NCBI GenBank assembly: GCA_963707135.1
Contig: CAVPOY010000031.1
Span: forward strand, 1-64,000
Direction: 5' to 3'
From: JBGSTR01 sp963707135
GTDB taxonomy: Bacteria > Pseudomonadota > Gammaproteobacteria > Chromatiales > Chromatiaceae
Length of the DNA stretch: 64,000 nt
Part shown: in pieces, positions 54,403 to 63,917 of the stretch
Layout of the letters: every line of letters starts with the position of its first letter
How positions within the stretch are numbered: the stretch's first letter is position 1
Made by a program: the position numbers and the translations under genes
The notes under the pieces: generated by a model
Databases searched by the model: none
Seen by the model: the letters and a program-made list of their open reading frames with translations, nothing else
Told to the model about the DNA's origin: nothing

Positions 54403-55169
54403 CGCACGATGCTGCGATCGCTGTCGGCGATGAACTCGGCGAGCGGCAGTAGCTCCGGTATCTCGGCGGACAGCTCGCGGATGCGCTCACGCGCCTGTTC
54501 GAGTCTCAGGTTGCCCTGGTACAGCAGCCGGTAGGCGCGCTTGATGGCCTGAACGGCCTCCGGCGAGAAACCCCGCCGGCGGAGCCCCTCGCTGTTGATG
54601 CCGCGCGGCTCGGCCGGGTGCCCGCCGACGGTCACATAGGGGGGGACCCCCTTGGTCAGCACCGAGCCCATGGCGCAGAAGCTGTGGGCACCGATCCAGC
54701 AGAACTGGTGAACGATAGTAAAGCCGCCGAGGATCGCCCAGTCATCGATGTGGACGTGTCCGCCCAGCGACGCGGCGTTGGCCATGATCACGTTGTCGCC
54801 GATCCGGCAGTCATGTGCGACGTGGGTGTAGGCCATCAGCAGATTATCACTGCCGATGCGGGTGACCCCCTGGTCCTGGGCCGTTCCGCGGTGAACGGTC
54901 GCGAACTCGCGGACCCGGTTGCGATCACCTATTTCGAGCCGTGTCGGCTCGCCGCCGTATTTCTTGTCCTGGGGATCCTCTCCGACCGAGGTGAACTGGA
55001 AGATCTGATTGTCGCGCCCGATTTGGGTCGGCCCTCGGATGACCGCGTGTGGCCCGACTCGGGTCCCGGCCCCGATCTCGACCCCTGGTCCTATGACGGT
55101 GAACGGGCCGACCTCGACGGTGCCGTCCAGCTCGGCGCCCGGGTCGACGACCGCCGTGGGGTGTATCAA
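54399..55169 (-). CDS. lpxA: UDP-N-acetylglucosamine acyltransferase
   Basis: First enzyme of lipid A synthesis, a left-handed beta-helix of hexapeptide repeats (IHPTAVVDPGAELDGTVEVG, IGDNVIMANAASLGGHVHID). The catalytic His is in MAYTHVAHDCRIGDN. The start is placed at TTG 55169, which overlaps the fabZ stop as TTGA and gives the usual LIHPTAVVDPGA beginning and 256 residues. An ATG at 55193 would add eight residues and overlap fabZ by 28 bp. Confidence 0.93.
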   Translation of the reverse strand: MIHPTAVVDPGAELDGTVEVGPFTVIGPGVEIGAGTRVGPHAVIRGPTQIGRDNQIFQFTSVGEDPQDKKYGGEPTRLEIGDRNRVREFATVHRGTAQDQGVTRIGSDNLLMAYTHVAHDCRIGDNVIMANAASLGGHVHIDDWAILGGFTIVHQFCWIGAHSFCAMGSVLTKGVPPYVTVGGHPAEPRGINSEGLRRRGFSPEAVQAIKRAYRLLYQGNLRLEQARERIRELSAEIPELLPLAEFIADSDRSIVR

Positions 55170-55678
55170 GCGGCGAAATCCCTGGCCGTGCACATGATGT
55201 CGGCGGCGGCGACCAGCTTGTCGTCGACGCGGGCCTCTCCGTTGAACTTCCAGATGCCGCGCCGAACCGCGTGCAGCCCGACCTTGATGATCATCTGGTC
55301 GCCCGGCTCGACGGGTCGCTTGAAGCGGGCCTTGTCGATGCCGACGAAGTAGTACAGGGCCCTCTGCCCGACCTCCTCGGGGCGTGACTCCATCGCCAGC
55401 AGTCCGGTGGCCTGGGCCATGGCCTCGACGATCAACACGCCCGGCATCACCGGGCGCACCGGGAAGTGCCCGGTGAAATAGGGCTCGTTGTAGGAAACAT
55501 TCTTGAGCGCGATCAGATACTCGTTGCGCTTGAAGTCGATGACCTTGTCGATCAGCAGAAACGGGTAGCGATGCGGCAGCAGGTCCAGCACCCGATGAAT
55601 ATCCATCGTATTCATGGCTTCAGCCGTTCGTTCGGCGGTCTGCGCGGAGTCCGCGGTTTTGGTATCGAAAGCATCCAT
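55166..55678 (-). CDS. fabZ: 3-hydroxyacyl-ACP dehydratase FabZ
   Basis: Hot-dog-fold dehydratase of fatty acid synthesis, 170 residues. LLPHRYPFLLIDKVIDFKRN and GHFPVRPVMPGVLIVEAMAQ hold the catalytic His and Glu. ATG 55678 overlaps the lpxD stop (TGATG) and follows GGGAGAGGA, so it is preferred although the first 21 residues (DTKTADSAQTAERTAEA) are an extra tail; a second ATG at 55615 gives the usual length. Confidence 0.95.
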   Translation of the reverse strand: MDAFDTKTADSAQTAERTAEAMNTMDIHRVLDLLPHRYPFLLIDKVIDFKRNEYLIALKNVSYNEPYFTGHFPVRPVMPGVLIVEAMAQATGLLAMESRPEEVGQRALYYFVGIDKARFKRPVEPGDQMIIKVGLHAVRRGIWKFNGEARVDDKLVAAADIMCTARDFAA

Positions 55679-56763
55679 CAGTCGTCCTCTCCCCCCTGCC
55701 TGCGAGCCAGCTGGTCGACGCGCTCCCCGAGCCGCTTGAGCCGGCGCGCCATGTCATCGAGATGCCGAAAGCGCACCACGTTTCTCCGCCACTCCGAGTT
55801 CGCCATCGCCGGAATCCCGCTGCTGTAGTAGCCCGGCTCGATGAAAGAGCGCGTCACCATGGCCATGCCCGAGAAGTGGACGTCATCGCCGATCTCCAGG
55901 TGTCCCGCCACGCCAGTCGCGCCGGCGATGGTGCAGTTGCGCCCAATACGGGTGGAGCCCGAAATGCCGGTGTTGGCGGCCATCGCCGTGTTCTCGCCGA
56001 TCTGGACGTTGTGGCCGATCTGGATGTGGTTGTCGAGCTTGACGCCATCGCCGATCACCGTGTCTTCGATAGCGCCGCGATCCACCGAGGTATTCGCCCC
56101 GATCTCGACGTCGTCGCCCAGCCGCGCCCTGCCGACCTGGGGCATGCGCACCCAGGACTCGCCGTCCCTCGCGAACCCGAAGCCGTCACGACCGATCACA
56201 GCCCCCGGGTGCACGAGCGCCCGTTTGCCGACGACGGTCCCATCGCACAGGGTGACCCGCGCGACCAGCCGGCTGTCCTCTCCGATCCGGACGTTCGCCC
56301 CGACGATCGAGCCCGGGCCGACGAATACTCTCGGGCCGATCCATGCCCCGGCCTCGACGACCGCTTGCGGGCCGATCCAGGCGGTCGGGTCCACCCTGGC
56401 GGCGGAATCGACCACGGCGGAGGGGTGCACGCCGCCGGTGACCGGGGGCTCCGGGTGCAGGATCCTCGCCGCGAGCGCGAAGGTGAGGTAGGGGTTCTCG
56501 CTGATCAACGCCGGCACCGGCGCGGCATCCGCGTCCCGCTCGGCGAGTACGACGGCGCCGGCCCGGGTCTGCCCAAGATGCTTTCTGTGCCGGGCGTCCC
56601 CCAGGAAGGTCAGGCAGCTCGAATCGGACCCGGCCAGCGTGCCGATGCGGGACACCTCGACATCCGACCGACCGCGAATCTGCACGCCGAGCCGCGTGGC
56701 GAGATCACTCAGCGTGATCCCCAAGGCGTCACCCCGCGACCGGCAGCCCGACTTCGACGGCAA
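55678..56763 (-). CDS. lpxD: UDP-3-O-acylglucosamine N-acyltransferase
   Basis: Third step of lipid A synthesis, about 361 residues. N-terminal uridine-binding domain (ITLSDLATRLGVQIRGRSDV) then hexapeptide repeats (VIGRDGFGFARDGESWVRMP, LGDDVEIGANTSVDRGAIED) with the catalytic His in LDNHIQIGHNVQIGENTAM and a C-terminal helix. There is no ATG: the start is TTG 56763 directly after ompH, or TTG 56724, which gives the more typical MGITLSDL beginning. Confidence 0.94.
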   Translation of the reverse strand: MPSKSGCRSRGDALGITLSDLATRLGVQIRGRSDVEVSRIGTLAGSDSSCLTFLGDARHRKHLGQTRAGAVVLAERDADAAPVPALISENPYLTFALAARILHPEPPVTGGVHPSAVVDSAARVDPTAWIGPQAVVEAGAWIGPRVFVGPGSIVGANVRIGEDSRLVARVTLCDGTVVGKRALVHPGAVIGRDGFGFARDGESWVRMPQVGRARLGDDVEIGANTSVDRGAIEDTVIGDGVKLDNHIQIGHNVQIGENTAMAANTGISGSTRIGRNCTIAGATGVAGHLEIGDDVHFSGMAMVTRSFIEPGYYSSGIPAMANSEWRRNVVRFRHLDDMARRLKRLGERVDQLARRQGGEDD

Positions 56764-56767
56764 CGGC

Positions 56768-57292
56768 TCACCGGCCTTCGAACTCCCTCTTTAGCCGTTC
56801 GATCACCTTATCGGAGATATCGATCCGCGGGCTGTAATAGACCAGCCCCTCGCTGACGATGAGGTCGATCTGCTCCTCCTTGGCGAGCTCGACGACGACC
56901 TCCTGTACCTGCTTGGCGAGCTTGGTGCGCAGCTCGTTCTGGCGAAGCGCAAAATCCTCCTGGGCCTCGTCCTGGGCGTACTTGAGCCTGCGGGTGCGGC
57001 TGCGGATGTCGTTTTGCAGACGTTGGATCTCGCCCTCGGCCATCAGCGTGGCGTCCCGCTCGAGTTTGCGTTGCAGTTCCGCGACCTGATCCTGCTGCTG
57101 GCGGAGGCCGCGCTCCCGCTCCTCGATCTCCTGCTGAAGGGCCTTCCGGGCCGCCTCGTACTGGGGTGAAGCCTCGACAATCCGGTTTGGGTCGACCGTG
57201 GCGATGCGGTATTCGGCCGCCGCGGGACCCACCCAGGCCGGGGGCAGCGTCAGGAGAAGGAGTGGTAGTAAACAGCGGGTCAGCAGAGACAT
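56768..57292 (-). CDS. skp: Periplasmic chaperone OmpH/Skp
   Basis: Protein of 174 residues. A signal peptide (LLPLLLLTLPPAWVGPAAA) is followed by EYRIATVDPNRIVEASPQYE and a long coiled coil rich in Glu, Gln and Arg (ALQQEIEERERGLRQQQDQV) that forms the tentacles of the Skp trimer, then LIVSEGLVYYSPRIDISDKV. It carries unfolded outer-membrane proteins to BamA, encoded 7 bp upstream. Confidence 0.94.
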   Translation of the reverse strand: MSLLTRCLLPLLLLTLPPAWVGPAAAEYRIATVDPNRIVEASPQYEAARKALQQEIEERERGLRQQQDQVAELQRKLERDATLMAEGEIQRLQNDIRSRTRRLKYAQDEAQEDFALRQNELRTKLAKQVQEVVVELAKEEQIDLIVSEGLVYYSPRIDISDKVIERLKREFEGR

Positions 57293-57299
57293 ACAGCAC

Positions 57300-59663
57300 T
57301 CAGAAGGTCTGACCGAACCCGAACTGGAACACCTGGGTATCGTCGCCCTCCTTTTCGTTGATCGGGTACGCGAAGCTTACCGACAGGGCCCCGACCGGGG
57401 ACAGCCAGGAGGCCGAAACGCCCGCCGAGTAGCGAAGCTCACCGAGGTCGAATCCGGTGGGCGCCACCAGGTCCGAGTCCTGCGTTATCCAGACATTGCC
57501 GAAATCGAAGAAGGCGCCGAGACGAAGCGTCTTCTCCAACTCGCCGCCGACCGGAGGGGGCGCGAACAGCTCGACACTGCCGACCACCTTGACGTTGCCG
57601 CCGACCGGATCGAACGCCCCCGAGGTCTCCCGCGGCCCCAACGAGTTCGCGACCCAGCCTCGAACCGTGGTCGGGCCGCCGGCGTAGAAGTTCTCGAAGA
57701 ACGGCAGGAAGTTCAGGTCACCGTAACCGTCGCCGTAACCCAAGTCCCCAGTCAGCGAGAGTACGAATCGCTTCGTCAGCGGAATGTAGAGGGTGTCCTT
57801 GTAGATCAGGCGGTAATACTGCAAATCGCTGCCCGGCACCGCGATCTCCGCCTGCAGCGTCCGCAGCGAGCCCCTGGTCGGAAACACCGCGGTGTCCCGG
57901 GAGTCGTTCGTGTAGCTGGCGCTCAGGATGAAGTCGTTAAAGATGTCGCCGTTTTGCTCGACGAACTCCTGAGCGAGCTCGGACGCGCCGGCAGTGAAGT
58001 TGGTGTACTGGTATCTCAGCCCTAGACCGGCGCGGCTGGTGTCCGAGATCGGGAGCCCGAAGTTCATGCCCGCTACGCCGACGTCGGTTGCGTAGTCGGC
58101 GCCGATCAACTGGTCGAAATCGGTCTCGCGATAGGAGAGCTGAAACCCGCGGCTAATACCGTCGATGGTGTAGTACGGGTTGTTGTAGCCGATCTGGTAG
58201 AGCCGAGCCGCCTGGCTGGTATTGAATGCGAACGACACCCGCTTGCCGGTGCCGAGGAAGTTGTTCTGGGTGACGCTGGCGTTGAACAGAATGCCCTGGG
58301 ACTGGGAGTAGCCGACGCCTGCGAGCAGGTTACCCGCGGGTTTCTCCTTTACTGTCACGTTCACATCCACCTGGTCCGCCGAGCCGGGGACGGCCGGGGT
58401 CTCGATGGTCACGTCGTCGAAATAACCCAGACGCATCAGTCGCTCGCGGGACTTCCGCACCAGATCGGCGGAGAACCAGGCCGTCTCCAGCTGGCGCATC
58501 TCGCGTCGCAGCACCTCGTCGCGGGTCCGGGTGTTGCCCTTCATGTTGACCCGACGGACGTAGACGCGCTTGCCGGGATCGACGAAGAAGGTCACCGCGA
58601 CCTGCTTGGTTGCCTCATCGACGTCCGGGATCGAGTTGACGTTGGCGAAGGCGTACCCCTCGTCGCCGAGCTTATTGGAGATGCGCTCCGAGCTTTCGGT
58701 GGTCGCCTTACGTGAGAACAGCTCGCCGCGCTGCAGCTGGATCAGCGGGAACAGCTGCTCGGCGGGAATGGCCGGCTCCCCGGCCAGCTTGATGTCGCTG
58801 ATGCGGTAGGGGTCGCCCTCGGAGACCACGACGGTCACGTAGATCTCTTTCTTGTCGGCGCTGATCGAGACCTGGGTCGACTTGATGTCGAACTTGATGT
58901 AGCCGCGATCGAGGTAAAAGGAACGCAGCGATTCCAGGTCGCCGGCTAGCTTCTGCTTGGAGTACTGGTCGTTCTTCGTGTAGAAGGAATGCCAGCGCGT
59001 CGACCCGAGCTCGAACTGCTTGAGCAGCTCTTTTTCGGTGAACGCCTCATTGCCGATGATATTGATCTGCTTGATCCGAGCGGTAAGCCCCTCGGTCACG
59101 TCGATGCGAACGGCGACCCGGTTGCGCTCCAGCGGTGAGACCGTGGACTGGATCAGCACCCCGTATTTGCCGCGCGCGAAGTACTGGCGCTCCAGCTCCT
59201 GCTCGATTTGGTCCAGCACCGAACGGTTGAACACGCGCCCCTCCTTGAGCCCGATGTCGGCCAGGGCCTCCCGCAGGGCCTTGTCGTCGATGTCTTTGTT
59301 GCCGGTGATCTCGATCTGCGCGATCGCGGGCCGTTCCTGCACCCAGAGCACGAGCACGTTGCCGTCGCGCTCGACTCGGACGTCGTCGAAAAAGCCCGTC
59401 TGATAGAGCGATCGGATGATGTTTCCGGTCACGTCGTCGCTGACCGAATCCCCGACCTGGACCGGCAGATAGTTGAAGACGGTTCCCGGCGCTATGCGCT
59501 GCAGACCCTCGACGCGAATGTCCGCAATCTGGAACAGCTCTGCAAACACGGGCGGGCTGAATAGGCCGAGCACCAGGATAGTCGCCAGACAGCGACGCAA
59601 GCCGCCGCGGGGGTCACGAGGTGTCGCGCGCAAGAGGGGTTCCCCTGGGTGGAGCCGCCGCAC
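57300..59663 (-). CDS. bamA: Outer membrane protein assembly factor BamA
   Basis: Protein of 787 residues. A signal sequence (LATILVLGLFSPPVFA) leads into five POTRA domains (about 45-440; FQIADIRVEGLQRIAPGTVF begins the first) and a C-terminal 16-strand barrel ending in Phe (VFQFGFGQTF). The loop 6 motif VRGW is seen in GGPTTVRGWVANSLGPRE. It folds and inserts beta-barrel proteins into the outer membrane. Between rseP and skp. Confidence 0.96.
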   Translation of the reverse strand: MRRLHPGEPLLRATPRDPRGGLRRCLATILVLGLFSPPVFAELFQIADIRVEGLQRIAPGTVFNYLPVQVGDSVSDDVTGNIIRSLYQTGFFDDVRVERDGNVLVLWVQERPAIAQIEITGNKDIDDKALREALADIGLKEGRVFNRSVLDQIEQELERQYFARGKYGVLIQSTVSPLERNRVAVRIDVTEGLTARIKQINIIGNEAFTEKELLKQFELGSTRWHSFYTKNDQYSKQKLAGDLESLRSFYLDRGYIKFDIKSTQVSISADKKEIYVTVVVSEGDPYRISDIKLAGEPAIPAEQLFPLIQLQRGELFSRKATTESSERISNKLGDEGYAFANVNSIPDVDEATKQVAVTFFVDPGKRVYVRRVNMKGNTRTRDEVLRREMRQLETAWFSADLVRKSRERLMRLGYFDDVTIETPAVPGSADQVDVNVTVKEKPAGNLLAGVGYSQSQGILFNASVTQNNFLGTGKRVSFAFNTSQAARLYQIGYNNPYYTIDGISRGFQLSYRETDFDQLIGADYATDVGVAGMNFGLPISDTSRAGLGLRYQYTNFTAGASELAQEFVEQNGDIFNDFILSASYTNDSRDTAVFPTRGSLRTLQAEIAVPGSDLQYYRLIYKDTLYIPLTKRFVLSLTGDLGYGDGYGDLNFLPFFENFYAGGPTTVRGWVANSLGPRETSGAFDPVGGNVKVVGSVELFAPPPVGGELEKTLRLGAFFDFGNVWITQDSDLVAPTGFDLGELRYSAGVSASWLSPVGALSVSFAYPINEKEGDDTQVFQFGFGQTF

Positions 59664-59709
59664 ACCGCGGCGACGGTCAAGGCGCCCAAGTATACGGGAA
59701 CTGCGATAG

Positions 59710-61071
59710 CTAGCCCAAGAGCCGGGAAAGATCCACGTAGAATGCCAGGGTCATCAGCGCCGCGAGCAGGACCAGGCCCAGCTTCTGGCCCTGCATCTGG
59801 GCCTGCTCGGACAACGGGCTGCCCTTGACCCACTCGATCAGGAAATACAGCAGATGCCCGCCGTCCAGGACTGGAATCGGCAGCAGGTTCAACACGCCGA
59901 GACTGATGCTGACCACGGCGAGGAACTTGACGAAGTAGTCCAGACCATAGCTCGCGGTTCGGCCGGCCGTCTCGGCGATGGTGATCGGGCCGCTCAAATT
60001 GTCCACCGACGCCTGCCCGGTGAGCATTCGCCCAACCACGCGCAGCATCAGCGCGCTCATGTCGAGCGTCTTGAGCCCGGCCCGGTAGAGGGCCTCGACG
60101 GGACCGTACCGCACATCGACCCGGTAGGCCTGGTAGAGGTCGTCGTCCGCGGCGACCCCGGCGCCGATCCGGCCGATTGTTTCGGTCTCGGTCGCTACCT
60201 CTTTTGGCGTGATGCTGACCGTCAGTTCCGCCCCGTCGCGAAGGACCTCGACGTCCAGGGCCTGTCCCGGATGCTCACGCACCCGATCCACCCACTGCGC
60301 CCAGCTCGCAATCGGGGCGCCATCGACGGCGGTAACCCGGTCGCCGACCCTCAGCCCGGCCTGCTCGGCCGGGTCGCCCGGAACCAGCTCGCCGATCACC
60401 GGGGGAAGCACCGGCCGCTGGGGCGAAAGGCCGAGCCGGTTCAAGATGTCCGGCTCCTCGGGGAGCGACGCCGCGGCCTCGCCCGCGACGCGGCGATCAA
60501 GTTCAATCCCTGATGCGTCGCGCACCCGCACCACCAGGTCCTCGCCGTCCATGGCCTCGGCCATCAGCGCAAAAACCGCCGATTCCCAGGTGGGGGAATC
60601 GCGGTCCCCGATCCGCAGCAGCTCGTCTCCGACCTCGAAGCCTGAATGGGCCGCGATGGAGTCCGGCTCGACGGCGCCGATCACCGGCCGCAGGCCGGTA
60701 TCCCCGGCGATAAACAGGGCCCAGTAGACCAGGATCGCGAACAGGAAGTTGAACAGCGGGCCAGCCGATACGATCGCCGCGCGGGTCCCGAGGCCCTGGC
60801 GGTTGAAGGCCCGGTGCACCTGATCCTCCGGGACCTCCCCCTCGTGCTCGTCGAGCATCTTCACGTAGCCGCCGAAGGGTATCCCGGCGACGACATACTC
60901 GGTGTCGTCAGGGTCTCGCTGCCAGCGCAGCAGGGGCCGACCGAAGCCGATCGAGAAGCGCAGCACCTTGACCCCGAGTCGGCGCGCGACCCAGAAGTGG
61001 CCGAATTCGTGCACCGTGATCAGGATCGCAAGGGCGACGACGAACGAAACGGCGGCGAGCAAGAATTCCAT
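59710..61071 (-). CDS. rseP: RIP metalloprotease RseP
   Basis: Inner-membrane site-2 protease of 453 residues. The zinc motif HEFGH lies in LITVHEFGHFWVARRLGVKV (near residue 22), two PDZ domains occupy about 115-305, and the third metal ligand is in LNLLPIPVLDGGHLLYFLIE. It cleaves the anti-sigma factor RseA after DegS to free sigma E. Position between dxr and bamA is conserved in gammaproteobacteria. Confidence 0.95.
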   Translation of the reverse strand: MEFLLAAVSFVVALAILITVHEFGHFWVARRLGVKVLRFSIGFGRPLLRWQRDPDDTEYVVAGIPFGGYVKMLDEHEGEVPEDQVHRAFNRQGLGTRAAIVSAGPLFNFLFAILVYWALFIAGDTGLRPVIGAVEPDSIAAHSGFEVGDELLRIGDRDSPTWESAVFALMAEAMDGEDLVVRVRDASGIELDRRVAGEAAASLPEEPDILNRLGLSPQRPVLPPVIGELVPGDPAEQAGLRVGDRVTAVDGAPIASWAQWVDRVREHPGQALDVEVLRDGAELTVSITPKEVATETETIGRIGAGVAADDDLYQAYRVDVRYGPVEALYRAGLKTLDMSALMLRVVGRMLTGQASVDNLSGPITIAETAGRTASYGLDYFVKFLAVVSISLGVLNLLPIPVLDGGHLLYFLIEWVKGSPLSEQAQMQGQKLGLVLLAALMTLAFYVDLSRLLG

Positions 61072-61077
61072 GGTGCG

Positions 61078-62266
61078 TTAACCGACCCCTTCCGCGACAA
61101 ATTGTTCCGCGACCGCCCGGGACTCCCCGTCCACCTGCAGCAAATAGTCCAGATCCTTCGCCATCGACGCCGGCGGCAGGGAGCGATTGCAGGGTTCGGT
61201 CAACGACGCGAGCGATCCCGGGGAAGCCGATCCGGCCGCCGAGAAAGGCCGCGACCGCGACCTCGTTGGACGCATTGAGCACCACCGGCGCCGTACCGCC
61301 GACGCTTGCGGCCTGGTACGCGAGCGCGAGACAGGGGAAGCGCGCCGGGTCCGGGGGCCGGAAATCGAGCCGGCCGATATGGAACAGATCCAGCGCCGGA
61401 ACGCCCGAGTCCAGGCGCTCGGGCCAGGCCAGCGCATGGGCGATCGGGGTGCGCATGTCCGGATTACCGAGTTCGGCGAGCACCGAGCCGTCGCGGTACT
61501 GGACCAGGGAATGGATGACACTCTGGGGATGGACCACCACCTGGATCCGGTCCGGGGCGGTATGGAACAACCAGCAGGCCTCGAGGACCTCGAGGCCCTT
61601 GTTCATCAGGGTCGCCGAGTCCACCGAGATCTTGCGCCCCATCTGCCAGGTCGGGTGGGCACAGGCCTGCTCCGGCGTGACCGAGGCGAGGCGCTCGGCG
61701 GACCAATCGAGAAACGGGCCGCCGGAGGCCGTCAGCAGGATCCGTTCCACGCCGTGCTCGGCGAGCCCGTCTCCGAATCCCGACGGCAGGCACTGGAAGA
61801 TGGCGTTGTGCTCGCTGTCGATCGGCAGCAGCTCCGCGCCGCTCTCGGCCACGGCACCCATCAGCAGGGTACCGGCGACGACCAGTGCCTCCTTGTTCGC
61901 GAGCAGGACGCGCTTGCCCGCACGTGCCGCGGCCAGTGTCGGCCGCAGCCCGGCGGCGCCGACGATGGCCGCCATCACGTAGTCTGTCTCGGGGGCCGCG
62001 GCGACCGCCTCCAGGCCCTCGATGCCCTCGAGCACCTCGGGTCGCCCGGCCATGCCGTCCAGCAGCGACCGCAGCCGTTGAGCGGCCTCCGGGTCGGCCA
62101 TGACGGCAAAGCGGGGCCGGTGACGACGGCACTGCTCGGCGAGCCGCTCCACGCTCTGGTGAGCCGCCAGCGCTACCAGCTCGAATCGGTCCGGGTGGCG
62201 GGCGAGCACGTCGAGCGTGCTCTCGCCGATCGAGCCCGTGGAGCCGAGCACGGTGACGCCGATCAA
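61078..62266 (-). CDS. dxr: 1-deoxy-D-xylulose 5-phosphate reductoisomerase, frameshifted as sequenced
   Basis: Second enzyme of the MEP isoprenoid pathway. The start is TTG 62266, overlapping the cdsA stop as TTGA and giving LIGVTVLGSTGSIGESTLDV. NADPH site GSTGSIGE, LLANKEALVVAG, LLPIDSEHNAIFQCL and TASGGPFLDWS are intact, as is KISVDSATLMNKGLEV. Near the C-terminus the frame changes after LPAAGVD: the expected AKDLDYLLQVDGESRAVAEQ to the stop at 61078 is in the next frame. One extra base in the CC at 61161-61162 would explain it. Because this gene is essential, a sequencing or assembly error is likely. Confidence 0.9.
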
Positions 62267-63111
62267 GGCCCGACCCCCAGCGCGGCGAGGCCCAGCGCGA
62301 GCACGGGCGCGGCGGCGGTCATGCTGTCGATGCGGTCGAGCAGGCCGCCGTGCCCCGGCAGCAGTTGACCCGAGTCCTTGACCCCCCTGCGGCGCTTCAG
62401 CAGGCTCTCGTAGAGGTCGCCGACGACCGAGGCCGCGGCCGCGACGGCGCAGACGAGCGCAACCACGAGGGTCCCCGCCACACCGAATGACAGGTACCAG
62501 CCAAAGACCAGCCCGCAGACGAAGGCCCCGACGAGGGCCCCATAGACACCGGCCCGGGTCTTTCCGGGACTGAGCGCCGGCGCCAGCTTGGTCCTTCCCC
62601 AGCGCCGGCCGACGAAATAGGCGGCGATGTCCGCGGTCCAGACCAGCAGCAGCAGGAACAGGACCGACGCCGGCCCGGCGTCCGGCGTCGAATGGAGGCG
62701 AACCAGTGCCACCCAGGGTGGAACCAGGACCAGCAGGCCGATCGGCAAGAGCCGAGCGTCGGCGCCCTCGACCGGCTCGATGCGACTCACGCGCGACAGT
62801 AGGAGCGCCTGTAGGATCCACCAGAGCCCGCCGATGCCGAGCAGCCAAACCTGCCAGTCCGGAAACCGCCAGAGCAGCAGCATCGCGAGCGCCAGCGCCG
62901 AAAGATAGGCGGCCCGGCGGAGCCTGCCCGGCAGACCGGCGAGCACGGACCACTCCCAGGCTCCCAGGAGCACCACGGCGCCGACGAAGAGCGCGAATCC
63001 CGGGGTCGGAAGCCATAGGACCGCCCCGATGACGATCGGCGCCAGCAGCAGGGCCGTCAGCACCCGCTGTCTCAGCGAGCCCGGGGCCGGCGGGCCGCTA
63101 GTCCTGCTCAA
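62263..63111 (-). CDS. cdsA: Phosphatidate cytidylyltransferase
   Basis: Integral membrane enzyme of about 282 residues that makes CDP-diacylglycerol. Seven to eight helices, starting LRQRVLTALLLAPIVIGAVL. The family signature is at the C-terminus: VVGDLYESLLKRRRGVKDSG, QLLPGHGGLLDRIDS. There is no ATG near the family start; a TTG at 63111 (overlapping uppS by 14 bp) or a GTG at 63063 is possible. The longer open frame upstream lies inside uppS and is not used. Confidence 0.92.
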   Translation of the reverse strand: MSRTSGPPAPGSLRQRVLTALLLAPIVIGAVLWLPTPGFALFVGAVVLLGAWEWSVLAGLPGRLRRAAYLSALALAMLLLWRFPDWQVWLLGIGGLWWILQALLLSRVSRIEPVEGADARLLPIGLLVLVPPWVALVRLHSTPDAGPASVLFLLLLVWTADIAAYFVGRRWGRTKLAPALSPGKTRAGVYGALVGAFVCGLVFGWYLSFGVAGTLVVALVCAVAAAASVVGDLYESLLKRRRGVKDSGQLLPGHGGLLDRIDSMTAAAPVLALGLAALGVGP

Positions 63112-63892
63112 CGAGGCTGACCCCGGCGGCCGCGGCGACCTGCTCGGCGGTTCGGCCGAAACGCCGTTGCCGGCCGGCGAAGTCGTCGATGGCCCGCCCG
63201 TAGGCCTGGGCGTCGAACTCGGGCCAGAGCAGATCCGTGAAGTACAGCTCGGTGTAGGCGCACTGCCAGAGCAGGAAGTTGCTGAGCCGTTTCTCGCCGC
63301 CAGTGCGGATGAAAAGGTCCGGGTCCGGAAGATCGGCGAACGCAAGTCGGCTGGAGAGCTCCCGCTCATCGACCGCCGCCGGCTCGATCAGTCCCGCCTG
63401 GACATCGGCGGCCAGTCGGCGCGCCGCCTGCATGATGTCCCAGCGACCGCCGTAGTTGGCGGCGATCTGCAGATTCAGGGTCCCATTGTTGGCCGTGAGG
63501 TCCTCCGCCTCGGCGATCCGGCGCTGCAGCTTCTCCGGAAAAGGGGTCCGCTCGCCGATTATCCGCAAACGGACGCCGGCCTCGTCCAGACGTCGGACCT
63601 CACCCCGCAGGGCGCTGATGAACAGGTCCATCAGCAGGTTGACCTCGGAGCTCGGTCGCCGCCAGTTCTCGCTGCTGAAGGCGAACAGCGTCAGGGCGCC
63701 GACGCCGCGGCGCACACTCTCCTCGACCACGGCACGGACGCTCTTGACGCCTTCCCGGTGACCGCTGGCACGCGGGCGGTTACGCTGTCTCGCCCAGCGG
63801 CCGTTCCCGTCCATGATGATCGCAACGTGCGCGGGGACCCGGCGCGGGGGCGCCGAGGTGCCGTCGGCCGGCGCTGCTTTTTCAGTCGGCAT
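63098..63892 (-). CDS. uppS: Isoprenyl transferase (undecaprenyl diphosphate synthase)
   Basis: Protein of 264 residues. HVAIIMDGNGRWARQRNRPR carries the catalytic Asp and P-loop-like site, then GALTLFAFSSENWRRPSSEV, NLQIAANYGGRWDIMQAARR and DLFIRTGGEKRLSNFLLWQ with YTELYFTDLLWPEF. It makes the C55 carrier lipid for peptidoglycan and other envelope polymers. First complete gene of the operon in the window. Confidence 0.96.
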   Translation of the reverse strand: MPTEKAAPADGTSAPPRRVPAHVAIIMDGNGRWARQRNRPRASGHREGVKSVRAVVEESVRRGVGALTLFAFSSENWRRPSSEVNLLMDLFISALRGEVRRLDEAGVRLRIIGERTPFPEKLQRRIAEAEDLTANNGTLNLQIAANYGGRWDIMQAARRLAADVQAGLIEPAAVDERELSSRLAFADLPDPDLFIRTGGEKRLSNFLLWQCAYTELYFTDLLWPEFDAQAYGRAIDDFAGRQRRFGRTAEQVAAAAGVSLVEQD

Positions 63893-63917
63893 GAGGGACT
63901 GCTGGTTTGCGCACGCC

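Noticed and set aside
60908..63016. 702-residue frame merging cdsA antiphase sequence, dxr and the start of rseP
   Set aside because: Only the dxr part is real; the ends are other-frame readings of cdsA and rseP, joined because of the dxr frameshift.
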